A stretch of 5,939 bases of DNA from JASGMR01 sp963664675 (GCA_963664675.2 CAXXLB010000021.1:1-5939), one strand, 5' to 3'. Positions 1-5,939 are shown, counted from the first letter of the stretch. Translations and numbers: made by a program. Notes: generated by a model from the sequence alone, not told the origin.

Positions 1-218
1 TTTTATAACCTACTTGCATATTAAGATGTCGAGTGCTATTTTATAATCAGACAAAGCCTCCTCATTGTTTGCTAACAAATACCCGGATAATGTTTTCGCT
101 CAACAAGAAATAAATTTTTTGATTATTCAATTTATTGTAGTAAAACGAAATCCAAGAAAAACAAATTTATATTTATGCAAAGTACACGGTATAGCGATTT
201 ACGAAAGCAGAGTTATTT

Positions 219-966
219 ATGAGCGCATATGAATATTTATTAAACAACAATTTAACCATTGGAGAAATAATCTCACGGGATTACAGATATGCTAAAGTGT
301 TTGCTGACTTTGGAATTGATTTCTGTTGTACCGGAGATAAAAATTTTAACTTGGTGATTAAAACTCTCAACATCAATAAAGCAGAACTTATCGCGGAATT
401 AAGGAAGGTGGATAGCCTGAGTCTGACCGAGCCTGATTATGATCATCTTTCTCTGCCGAGTCTGATGAACTATATTGTTGAGAAACACCATAAATATTTG
501 CGGGAGGCTTTACCTTATCTGAAAAATTTAATCGAAAAAACAACCGAGACACACGCGCACAATCATGAATTTCTTGCTGATTTGAATGATGAATACAAAT
601 TGTTTCAAACTACTCTTACACAGCATCTTAATAAAGAAGAAGAAATACTTTTCAGAGTAATAAAATACATTTCTGATTGTATGTATTTCAAAGAAAAACC
701 GAGAAACAGGGGATATAAATCAATAAAGGAAGTAATCGGAGTGTATGAGGAAGAACATAGAAACACAGGCGTATTCTTAAGGCGTTTTCAGAGAACTCAC
801 TACAAATTATTGTCTTCCCGAAAACGCAGACACAACCTTTGTTTTAACATATCAAAAACTTGAAGAACTGGAAAAGAATACCCATAAGCACATTTATCTG
901 GAAAACAATATTCTTTTTCCGAAAGCTATCCGAATGGAAGATAATCTTGCATCAAATATTCATTAA
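219..966 (+). CDS. ric: Iron-sulfur cluster repair di-iron protein (Ric/ScdA/YtfE family), interrupted by a one-base frameshift
   Basis: Family members are cytoplasmic di-iron proteins that help rebuild iron-sulfur clusters after nitrosative or oxidative damage. Residues 1-65 form the DUF542/ScdA-N domain with the hallmark GIDFCC motif (Cys36-Cys37). From about residue 82 a hemerythrin-like four-helix domain follows, with candidate iron ligands His90/91, the HAHNH cluster (112-116), His136/Glu140 (HLNKE) and His180 (EEEH). The frame opened at ATG 219 ends at 861-863 with an atypical basic tail. The next frame, from about 784 to the stop at 964-966, encodes the expected last helix, including HKHIYLENN and LFPKA with His224 and Glu228. 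Dropping one T from the TTTT run at 785-788 joins the two into 248 residues, a normal family length. No clear Shine-Dalgarno precedes ATG 219, but no other nearby start fits. It is convergent with the sigma operon and appears to be an independent unit. Identity is firm. Whether the break is real is uncertain. Confidence 0.88.
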
Positions 967-974
967 ATCAAAAA

Positions 975-1033
975 GTGCCGGTTAACTCATATCAGTAATA
1001 AAAAAAAATTCGTTGTCAAATAAATACCGGCAT
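975..1033. terminator. Possible bidirectional terminator between convergent genes
   Basis: A 7-bp perfect inverted repeat (TGCCGGT at 976-982, ACCGGCA at 1026-1032), extendable by a G-U pair, lies between two converging transcription units. Read on the minus strand the stem is followed at once by five U (A run at 970-974), which would end the sigma operon. On the plus strand a TTTTT run at 1047-1051 lies 14 bases beyond the stem. The 43-base loop is long for an intrinsic terminator, so this is tentative. Confidence 0.35.
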
Positions 1034-1104
1034 CTTAGTCTTCACATTTTTATAATAAATACTTTACGAAGAACCTCCCTAATTAATATTTTTGAATTTT
1101 CTTA

Positions 1105-1579
1105 TTAATTTCTTCTCGGCATTCTGTCATCAGGCGGCGGAGGCATTTTAAGTCCCGGCGGTGGCGGACCCGGTCTGTCATTTGCCTGCGGAGGTCTCCT
1201 GTCACCTGGCGGAGGAAGTTGTTTTCCCATTCTGGACATCTCTTCATCGAATCGTTTTTGCTGTTCTGCACTCAGAAGAGATCTGATTTCAATCTTCATG
1301 GAGTCTATTAACACAGTAACTTTATTCATACCTTTCTTTGGATATTTTTTCCATCTTTTCATGATACTTCAAAAGAATGGAATTGATAAGCGGTTTCTGA
1401 AGACTGTCGGGTTTAATAATATCTTCGAAAACAGTAACAAAGCCTCTGGGTTGGCGAAATTCGTTCATTTCATCAAAGTGACCTCGGACTATAATTTCAC
1501 CTATTTCAAATCCTATACCCATACCAATTATCAGAGTAGTAAGAATAATCAGAGTTGATTTTATCTGCAAAGATTTCAT
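1105..1579 (-). CDS. Membrane-anchored periplasmic Spy/CnrX-like sensor candidate with Pro-rich tail (frameshifted)
   Basis: This is the third gene of the minus operon; its ATG overlaps the anti-sigma stop as ATGA (1576-1579), which suggests translational coupling. The first frame gives one N-terminal membrane segment (about residues 8-30) and a helical stretch reaching HEKMEKISKE, then stops at 1322-1324. The next frame continues it with GMNKVTVLIDSMKIEIRSLL, a LSAEQQ motif resembling the LTxxQ signature of Spy/CpxP proteins, and a Pro-rich tail with PPPGDRR, PPPPGLK and PPPPDDR. Removing one base from an A run on the coding strand (T runs at 1333-1350) gives about 157 residues. Small proteins of this design behind an ECF sigma/anti-sigma pair resemble periplasmic metal or envelope sensors such as CnrX, but the sequence match is only by architecture. 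Possible metal ligands are few (His34, His73 and several Met). Two separate overlapping genes are possible but less likely, because neither half is complete alone. Confidence 0.65.
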
Positions 1580-2007
1580 AATGCTCTCTCAAAAATATTA
1601 TTAAGTGGATCGAAGGCATACTCTATGTTGGTCTGGGATTCGCCAAGTAATTTATTAATCGAATAATTGTTTCCGCTTCCGAGATTATATGTTAACAGAA
1701 GCAATAATATCAGGGCAGCAGCAACAGCAATTGGCCGGAACGAAATTGCTAAAGAAATTACCTGAGGATTATATTTTATTTTCCCGGTGCTATTGTGTAA
1801 TCGATTCAATAACCGTTCTTCGAAAAAAGGTTTAAAAGATTTCTCTGCTCCTTTGTTAATTTCTTCCCGGAGTTTAATGGTATTTCGGTATTCACTTTCA
1901 AATTCCGCAGATCGTTCCAGCTCGTACTTTAACGATTCGGTTTCCTTATGAGTAAGTTTACCATCCAGACTTTTGTAAATCAATCTCTCGATTTTTTTCT
2001 TTTTCAT
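1576..2007 (-). CDS. Membrane anti-sigma factor for the adjacent ECF sigma
   Basis: The 143-residue product has a charged cytoplasmic N-terminal domain (1-85), one strong membrane segment (about 91-108, with the run LILLLLL) and a short periplasmic C-terminus of about 35 residues. The N-terminal part has the style of small anti-sigma domains (YKSLDGKLTHKETESL, then FKPFFEERLLNRL before the membrane). It contains no cysteine, so it lacks the HxxxCxxC zinc motif of ZAS anti-sigmas and is unlikely to sense redox through zinc release. Function is inferred from this topology and from its place 5 bp downstream of the sigma gene. Its stop overlaps the next start (ATGA). No Shine-Dalgarno is seen before ATG 2007, so it may depend on coupling to the sigma gene. 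Expected role: hold the sigma factor inactive until a periplasmic signal arrives. Confidence 0.75.
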   Translation of the reverse strand: MKKKKIERLIYKSLDGKLTHKETESLKYELERSAEFESEYRNTIKLREEINKGAEKSFKPFFEERLLNRLHNSTGKIKYNPQVISLAISFRPIAVAAALILLLLLTYNLGSGNNYSINKLLGESQTNIEYAFDPLNNIFERAL

Positions 2008-2012
2008 GATTT

Positions 2013-2576
2013 TTACTTTAAATGTTGTAAATGTTCTTTTAATTTTTGCTGTGCTCTCATCAGGCGTGATAAGACTGTTCCAATAGGTATCTCCAGGATA
2101 TTTGCCGTTTCTTCTGTCGAATAACCATCAATTAATCTAAGTACTAAAACACTGCGATATTTCGGGTTGAGTTTTTGCATGGCTAATCGTATAAGTTCAT
2201 TATTTTCCTCAGCTAAAAATGAATTACTTTCCTGGGCAATATCTTGACCGTTTTCGATAATTTTTTCAAATGAAAAAAATTTTTTACGCTTTATTCTTTT
2301 TATTTCATTTAATGATAAGTTAATCGCAATACGAACCAGATAAGTACTTAAGGAAGAATCTCCTCTGAAATTCTCCATTGAATGATAAAATCTTATAAAA
2401 ACTTCCTGTCCAATATCGTCGGCCGTATCACAATTGCCAACCATGCCGTTAATTGTAGACGCTACTATTGATTTATGTTTTTCTACAAGAATTCTGAATG
2501 CTGTTTCATCACCATTTTTTGAAAGATTTATAAGATCTAAATCTGTTCTATGTTTAACTTCGCTCGAAGCTACCAA
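2013..2576 (-). CDS. ECF-type RNA polymerase sigma factor (sigma-70 family, RpoE-like)
   Basis: The 187 residues are a typical length for a group IV sigma factor. Region 2 (about 25-97) includes DDIGQEVFIRFY, ENFRGDSSLSTYL and the -10-binding helix VRIAINLSLNEIKR. Region 4 (about 125-183) carries LNPKYRSVLVLRLIDGYS followed by the helix-turn-helix ETANILEIPIGTVLSRLMRA that reads the -35 box. No region 3 or extra C-terminal domain is present, as expected for ECF factors. The start is unusual: the only in-frame start ahead of region 2 is TTG at 2576, with AAGGA directly against it and therefore too close to act as a ribosome site. An ATG at 2592 lies one base out of frame and would serve if one base in the GGGAAA stretch were surplus. 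First gene of an operon with its anti-sigma; a candidate self-activated promoter lies just upstream. Confidence 0.93.
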   Translation of the reverse strand: MVASSEVKHRTDLDLINLSKNGDETAFRILVEKHKSIVASTINGMVGNCDTADDIGQEVFIRFYHSMENFRGDSSLSTYLVRIAINLSLNEIKRIKRKKFFSFEKIIENGQDIAQESNSFLAEENNELIRLAMQKLNPKYRSVLVLRLIDGYSTEETANILEIPIGTVLSRLMRAQQKLKEHLQHLK

Positions 2577-2607
2577 TCCTTTCCCGGTTCATATAGTTTA
2601 ACAATCT

Positions 2608-2637
2608 TTAGACAAATTGAATATAATATTTATTCCC
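2608..2637 (-). promoter_or_regulatory. ECF-sigma promoter of the sigma operon (probable autoregulation)
   Basis: On the minus strand, GGAATA (2636-2631) is followed after exactly 15 bases by TTGTCTAA (2615-2608). This resembles the sigma-E class consensus (GGAAC-type -35, GTC-type -10 with TCTAA). The implied transcript start near 2601 gives a leader of about 25 bases to TTG 2576, or under 10 bases to ATG 2592. The same elements at the same spacing occur on the other strand at 2693-2721, which strengthens the call. No promoter mapping is available. Confidence 0.7.
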
Positions 2638-2691
2638 AAGTGAAGAAATATTTTTTAAAACAGATAATTATTTCTCAGAAGAAAAATATTT

Positions 2692-2721
2692 TGGAATATA
2701 GAAGGTTTTTCCATTGTCTAA
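2692..2721 (+). promoter_or_regulatory. ECF-sigma promoter of the chaperone/efflux operon
   Basis: GGAATA (2693-2698) is followed after 15 bases by TTGTCTAA (2714-2721), identical in both boxes and spacing to the divergent copy at 2608-2636. The predicted transcript start near 2728 leaves a leader of about 27 bases, which contains the ribosome site of the gene at 2755. It places the Spy-like protein and the MacAB-type pump in the regulon of the divergently encoded sigma factor. Confidence 0.72.
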
Positions 2722-2744
2722 CATGAAAAATTTAATATAAAAAC

Positions 2745-2750
2745 GGAGAA
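2745..2750 (+). promoter_or_regulatory. Shine-Dalgarno site for the Spy-like gene
   Basis: GGAGAA lies 4 bases before ATG 2755 (GGAG is 6 bases before it). It fixes the start and matches the position of the signal peptide. Confidence 0.7.
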
Positions 2751-2754
2751 GTAA

Positions 2755-3561
2755 ATGAAAAGAGCAGTTTTTCTACTTTTTATTGGATTAATATTTATAA
2801 TGAATGTTTTTGCTCAAAAAGGCGGTCCTCCTGAGAGGAAAAATATGGTTGAGGAATTAAAAGAAGAATTAAATTTAACTGATACACAGGTTGCTAAAGT
2901 TGAGGTTATTTTTAATGCGAACAAAAAAAAGATGGATGCAATTTTTGAAAAGAAACAACAAGATGAATCGGAATTCAGAAAAACCATGGAAGAAGCAAGA
3001 GAAAATACCGACAAAAAGATAGAAAAAATTTTAACGGAAGAACAAAAAGTATTATTCAAACAATTCAAAGAAAAACATAAAAAGGGAATGGGTGAAATGC
3101 CTCCCCCTCCCCCTGGCCAGAAATTAGGTTTTATGGATGAATTGCCCTTGTTTGATAATTCCCTGATGTTGGATGATGTAAGATTCTTTCCGATTTGTTC
3201 TCCCGGATTTTTCCCACCTCAAGGATATGATGAATTTGAAGAGATGTCTCCTTTTTGTGATGACTATTTTGATCTGAGTTTTGAAAAGGAGGATTTCCAC
3301 CAGGAATTTCTAAAAGAACTCCAAACCTGCAATAATATCAGCAGGTTGGCGAGAATTCTTAATTTGACCGAAGAACAATCCGAAAAAATAGCTTCAATAA
3401 TTAGTGAACAAGAGGAGCAAATTAATTCTATTCTCAGTATGTCGGAAAACAAGATTGTAAAAGAGCTGAATGAGAATCAGAAATTTGTTTACCGGGAATT
3501 GACGGGTGAGAATAATCCGCTTTCGGAAATTCTCATTGAAGTAAAATCAGGGTATAAATAA
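2755..3561 (+). CDS. Exported Spy/CpxP-like (LTxxQ) periplasmic protein with two helical modules
   Basis: A Sec signal peptide spans residues 1-20 (MKRA, hydrophobic core, cleavage likely after VFA before Gln21). The first helical module (about 29-112) has LTDTQ at 41-45 and LTEEQ at 93-97. The second (about 186-250) has LTEEQ at 204-208 and a related LNENQ later. These are the repeats of the Spy/CpxP/ZraP family, periplasmic proteins that act as chaperones, stress-signal partners or metal binders. Between the modules sit a five-proline run (116-120) and an acidic, Phe-rich linker (about 125-185) with Cys148 and Cys168; Cys192 follows. At 268 residues it is longer than Spy or CpxP (about 160), consistent with module duplication. 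It is the first gene of the plus operon, behind an ECF-type promoter, and its TAA overlaps the next ATG by one base. Chaperone or metal-buffer function is inferred. Confidence 0.78.
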   Translation: MKRAVFLLFIGLIFIMNVFAQKGGPPERKNMVEELKEELNLTDTQVAKVEVIFNANKKKMDAIFEKKQQDESEFRKTMEEARENTDKKIEKILTEEQKVLFKQFKEKHKKGMGEMPPPPPGQKLGFMDELPLFDNSLMLDDVRFFPICSPGFFPPQGYDEFEEMSPFCDDYFDLSFEKEDFHQEFLKELQTCNNISRLARILNLTEEQSEKIASIISEQEEQINSILSMSENKIVKELNENQKFVYRELTGENNPLSEILIEVKSGYK

Positions 3562-4895
3562 TGCCCCTATATTTTCCTGGAATAAAACAGTTCACTTATT
3601 TGTCAAACCTAAAAACTGATATTGAGAAAAATGAAAAAAAGTTCTTTGCTGTAATTACGATCCTGATATTTGCTGTAATTGTATTCAAACTCTTTTGGCC
3701 GGATAGTGAACAAACAGAAAATTATCTGTTTACGGAACTTACAAAAGGCGACTTAAATCTTATCGTTACCAGCACCGGTATTTTAGAAGCTAATTCTACT
3801 GTTGATGTGGGAACACAGGTCTCCGGGAAAATAGCAAAAGTTTTTGTCGATTTTAATGACAAGGTCGCTAAGGGAAGTTTGCTTGCCATTATTGATACTG
3901 TGAATCTTGTTGCCGAAGTAAGAGATGCTGAGGCAAATCTTGCCAAAGTAAAATCCGAGTACAAACAAAAAGCTGCTGTTCATGAAACAAATAAAATACT
4001 TTTCGATAAAAAAATTATTTCCGAATTGGATTTTATTAAATCAGAGTGTGATGTTGAATCTGCAGTTGCTTCTCTGAAATCATCGGAAAGCGCTCTTGAA
4101 AGAGCTAAAACAAACCTTTGCTACGCATACATCTATGCTCCGATATCAGGAAAAATTCTGGACAGAAATATTGAAGAAGGACAAACAGTCGCGGCTAATT
4201 TTTCGGCGCCCACATTATTTACAATTGCAGAAGATCTTTCTTCCATGAGAATTTTAGCCAGCATTGACGAAAGCGACATCGGTCAGATTAAAGAAGGTCA
4301 GAAAGTAATTTTTACCGTGCAGACATATATTGATAAAACATTTACCGGAATGGTAAAACAAATAAGATTAAGCGCTAATACCGTCTCAAATGTTGTGACC
4401 TACACGGTTATTGTGTCGGTTGATAATAATGAGGGGCTGTTATTACCCGGTATGACGGCAACAATGGATTTCTATATAGAGCAAAGAGAAAATGTTTTAC
4501 TTATAGCCAATTCAGCGTTGAGAATAAAAGAATCAAAAGCGATGATGACTGAGATGAAAAATAACATGGATGAAGACCGAATTAATAGACCGGATAGTTT
4601 AAGGAATCCTCCGGGTTTGCCCTTTGGTAAAGATACCAACAAACCTCCGATGGGGATGAAGGATACTAAGAAGGTTTTTTATCTGGATACTTTCGGAAAA
4701 TTAAGAATGGGTTTTGTTAAGACAGGTTTAACAGATGGAAAAAATACGGAAATAATAATGAGCCGGGAATTACACGAAGGAATGAAAGTGATTTCCGGAA
4801 TACAGGAAGAAGAAGTCGTAAATAACGAAAACAAAAGCCCTGGGTTCCAAACTCCGGGGCAACAGGGCGGACCACCACCTCCACCTATGATGTGA
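3561..4895 (+). CDS. MacA-like periplasmic adaptor (membrane fusion protein, HlyD/RND-MFP family)
   Basis: The 444-residue protein links an inner-membrane transporter to an outer-membrane channel. A cytoplasmic N-tail leads into one membrane anchor (about 28-46). Two lipoyl half-motifs follow, about 78-112 (VDVGTQVSGKIAKVFVDFND) and 186-222 (YIYAPISGKILDRNIEEGQT), flanking an alpha-hairpin (113-185). A beta-barrel (about 226-308, ending LLPGMTATMDF) and a membrane-proximal domain (310-415, with VKTGLTDG and LHEGMKVISG) complete the adaptor fold. A Met/Pro/Asp-rich insert of about 45 residues (325-369) interrupts the membrane-proximal domain; comparable inserts are known in MacA-like adaptors. 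The C-terminus ends in GGPPPPPMM. Start ATG 3561 overlaps the upstream TAA (TAATG), favouring coupled translation. The ABC ATPase and permease downstream point to a MacAB-type tripartite pump rather than an RND pump. No outer-membrane channel gene is in the window. The substrate is unknown. Confidence 0.9.
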   Translation: MPLYFPGIKQFTYLSNLKTDIEKNEKKFFAVITILIFAVIVFKLFWPDSEQTENYLFTELTKGDLNLIVTSTGILEANSTVDVGTQVSGKIAKVFVDFNDKVAKGSLLAIIDTVNLVAEVRDAEANLAKVKSEYKQKAAVHETNKILFDKKIISELDFIKSECDVESAVASLKSSESALERAKTNLCYAYIYAPISGKILDRNIEEGQTVAANFSAPTLFTIAEDLSSMRILASIDESDIGQIKEGQKVIFTVQTYIDKTFTGMVKQIRLSANTVSNVVTYTVIVSVDNNEGLLLPGMTATMDFYIEQRENVLLIANSALRIKESKAMMTEMKNNMDEDRINRPDSLRNPPGLPFGKDTNKPPMGMKDTKKVFYLDTFGKLRMGFVKTGLTDGKNTEIIMSRELHEGMKVISGIQEEEVVNNENKSPGFQTPGQQGGPPPPPMM

Positions 4896-4903
4896 TGAGT
4901 TTT

Positions 4904-4909
4904 AAGGAG
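4904..4909 (+). promoter_or_regulatory. Shine-Dalgarno site favouring a TTG start for the ABC ATPase
   Basis: AAGGAG lies 6 bases before an in-frame TTG at 4916. This supports that codon as the start over ATG 4895, which overlaps the adaptor's stop as TGATG but has no ribosome site of its own. Confidence 0.5.
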
Positions 4910-4915
4910 AGAAGT

Positions 4916-5672
4916 TTGGAGGAGAGAATAATACAAACGGTAAACATTACCCGGACATACCAGGTCGGGGGAGATTTCCGTTCAAGCTTTGAAGCCGGTT
5001 AATCTTACGGTTTTTAAAGGAGAATTCCTTGCTATTATGGGTGCGTCGGGTTCGGGTAAATCGACTTTAATGAATTTGATTGGATGTCTTGATAAACCGA
5101 CGTCGGGGGAATATTGGCTCGAAGGTGAAAACACGAGTCTGTATACCAAAAATCAATATGCCGCTATCCGAAATAAAAAAATCGGTTTTGTATTTCAGGG
5201 ATTTAATTTATTAGCGCGTACTACTGCGCTTGAAAATGTACAGTTACCGTTAATGTATAACAGAGGGACTAAGGATATCGATTATCAAGAGAGATCCAAA
5301 GAAGCTCTTGCGAAAGTCGGATTAAGCGATAGAATAAATCATATTCCTAATCAATTATCCGGTGGTCAACAGCAGCGGGTTGCAATTGCCCGTGCTCTCG
5401 TAAATAACCCCTCAATACTACTTGCCGATGAACCAACCGGAAATCTGGACAGTGTTAGTTCGCTGGAAGTATTTTCATTATTCCAAAAATTAAATAACGA
5501 TGGAATAACGATTGTGGTAGTAACTCATGAAAGAGAACTGGCTTCGTTTGCCAAAAGAATTATTGAAATGAAGGACGGAAGAAAAATTAAAGATATGTCC
5601 TTGAAAAAATCGTTAATCGCTGAAGAGGAATTACAAAAAGTTACTGCACTCTCTTTTAATGAGGAAGTTTAG
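4916..5672 (+). CDS. ABC transporter ATP-binding protein, MacB/LolD type (frameshifted near the N-terminus)
   Basis: This ATPase powers the MacB-type permease encoded next. The long frame has Walker A GASGSGKST (5040-5066), Q-loop FVFQ (Gln codon 5196-5198), signature LSGGQ (5355-5369), Walker B ILLADE (5415-5432) and the H-loop His (5526-5528). The spacing and the QQQRVAIARAL segment are typical of the LolD/MacB/FtsE group. Read alone, that frame can only start at TTG 4989, which removes the first beta strands and the A-loop. The preceding frame encodes ERIIQTVNITRTYQVG and then runs into a stop. Removing one G from the GGGGG run at 4967-4971 joins them as TYQVGEISVQALKPVNL, the family pattern, with A-loop Tyr15. 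The restored protein is about 251 residues from TTG 4916, or 258 from ATG 4895. In E. coli MacB the ATPase and permease are fused; here they are separate genes. Confidence 0.9.
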
Positions 5673-5683
5673 GGAATAGTATA

Positions 5684-5939
5684 ATGCATATAAAGTTAGT
5701 ATTAAAAGAGGCTGTGAAGAGTATATTAAAATCAAGGTTAAGAAGTTCGCTTACTGCGCTTGGTGTTATTATAGGGGTTGCGGCTGTAGTTATAATGGTG
5801 GCGATAGGCGACGGTGCGCAATTAAATGTTAAAAAACAGATAGACTCACTTGGTTCAAATTTAATAATCATTACACCCGGATCCTCGAATAGCGGCGGTA
5901 TAAGAGGAGGAGCAGGAACGTTTAATAGAATAACACTGG
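5684..5939 (+). CDS. MacB-type ABC transporter permease, N-terminal part (cut by window end)
   Basis: From ATG 5684, 85 codons run open to the window edge. The start MHIKLVLKEAVKSILKSRLR is the amphipathic lead of MacB/LolC/FtsX permeases. It is followed by SSLTALGVIIGVAAVVIMVA, the first membrane helix (about 24-44), then AIGDGAQLNVKKQIDSLGSN and LIIITPG, the opening of the large MacB periplasmic core domain. A Gly/Ser-rich stretch (SSNSGG, GGAG) follows, as is common at this point in the family. The gap to the ATPase stop is 11 bp; AGGGA at 5671-5675 is a possible ribosome site. With the adaptor and ATPase it forms a MacAB-type exporter. The rest of the core domain and three further membrane helices should lie beyond the window. 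Confidence 0.88.
   Translation, partial: MHIKLVLKEAVKSILKSRLRSSLTALGVIIGVAAVVIMVAIGDGAQLNVKKQIDSLGSNLIIITPGSSNSGGIRGGAGTFNRITL

Noticed and set aside
24..42. NsrR-like half site AAGATG upstream of ric
   Set aside because: The second half does not match and it is nearly 200 bp from the gene; nitric-oxide control cannot be claimed.
65..91. TTGTTT-N15-GATAAT as a sigma-70 promoter for ric
   Set aside because: The -35 match is weak, spacing is short and the leader would be over 100 bases; similar matches are frequent in this composition.
1083..1271. Minus-strand 62-codon frame rich in Arg
   Set aside because: It is an out-of-frame reading of the Pro-rich tail; the frame with LSAEQQ and the operon context is the real one.
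1298..1558. Plus-strand open frame of 86 codons
   Set aside because: It lies wholly opposite the sensor-candidate gene and has no family features; it is a shadow frame.
2646..2691. AT-only inverted repeat (AAATATTTTT and AAAAATATTT) between the two promoters
   Set aside because: It could be an operator, but such matches are common by chance in AT-rich DNA and no regulator gene points to it.
1..5939. CRISPR array, tRNA, rRNA, insertion sequence or attachment site
   Set aside because: No spaced direct repeats, cloverleaf, rRNA segment, transposase or terminal inverted repeats were seen.

Overview
The window looks like an AT-rich Gram-negative bacterial chromosome, probably from the Bacteroidota/Ignavibacteriota side of the tree. 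This rests on general protein style (an ECF sigma factor with a zinc-free anti-sigma, a Spy-like protein with Pro-rich tails, a MacAB-type pump split into separate genes) and is a weak assignment. Shine-Dalgarno motifs are present at some genes (for example before 2755) and absent at others.

Layout. (1) Positions 1-218 are AT-rich and apparently non-coding. (2) Positions 219-966 hold a plus-strand gene for a Ric/ScdA/YtfE-type di-iron iron-sulfur repair protein, with its last di-iron ligands displaced by a one-base frameshift. (3) Positions 967-1104 lie between convergent genes and contain an inverted repeat that may terminate transcription. (4) Positions 1105-2576 are a minus-strand operon read right to left: ECF sigma factor, membrane anti-sigma factor, then a membrane-anchored periplasmic protein with a Spy/CnrX-like helical region and a Pro-rich tail, itself frameshifted. 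(5) Positions 2577-2754 are a divergent control region carrying two back-to-back ECF-type promoters. (6) Positions 2755-5939 are a plus-strand operon: a Spy/CpxP-like periplasmic protein, a MacA-like membrane fusion protein, a MacB/LolD-type ABC ATPase (frameshifted near its start) and the N-terminus of a MacB-type permease that runs off the window.

How the parts fit. The two promoters have the same elements (GGAATA, 15 bases, TTGTCTAA), one driving the sigma operon and the other the Spy/pump operon. The simplest reading is an autoregulated envelope-stress or metal-stress circuit. The anti-sigma holds the sigma at the membrane, the small periplasmic protein senses or buffers the signal (compare CnrX in the CnrYXH metal system), and the released sigma fires both its own operon and the divergent chaperone/efflux operon. 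The inducing signal is not visible in the sequence.

Caveat. Three genes each need removal of one extra base in or near a short homopolymer to restore a family-typical protein, and a fourth may have the same problem at its start. Because all are of the same sign, assembly or sequencing error is more likely than four independent pseudogenes.
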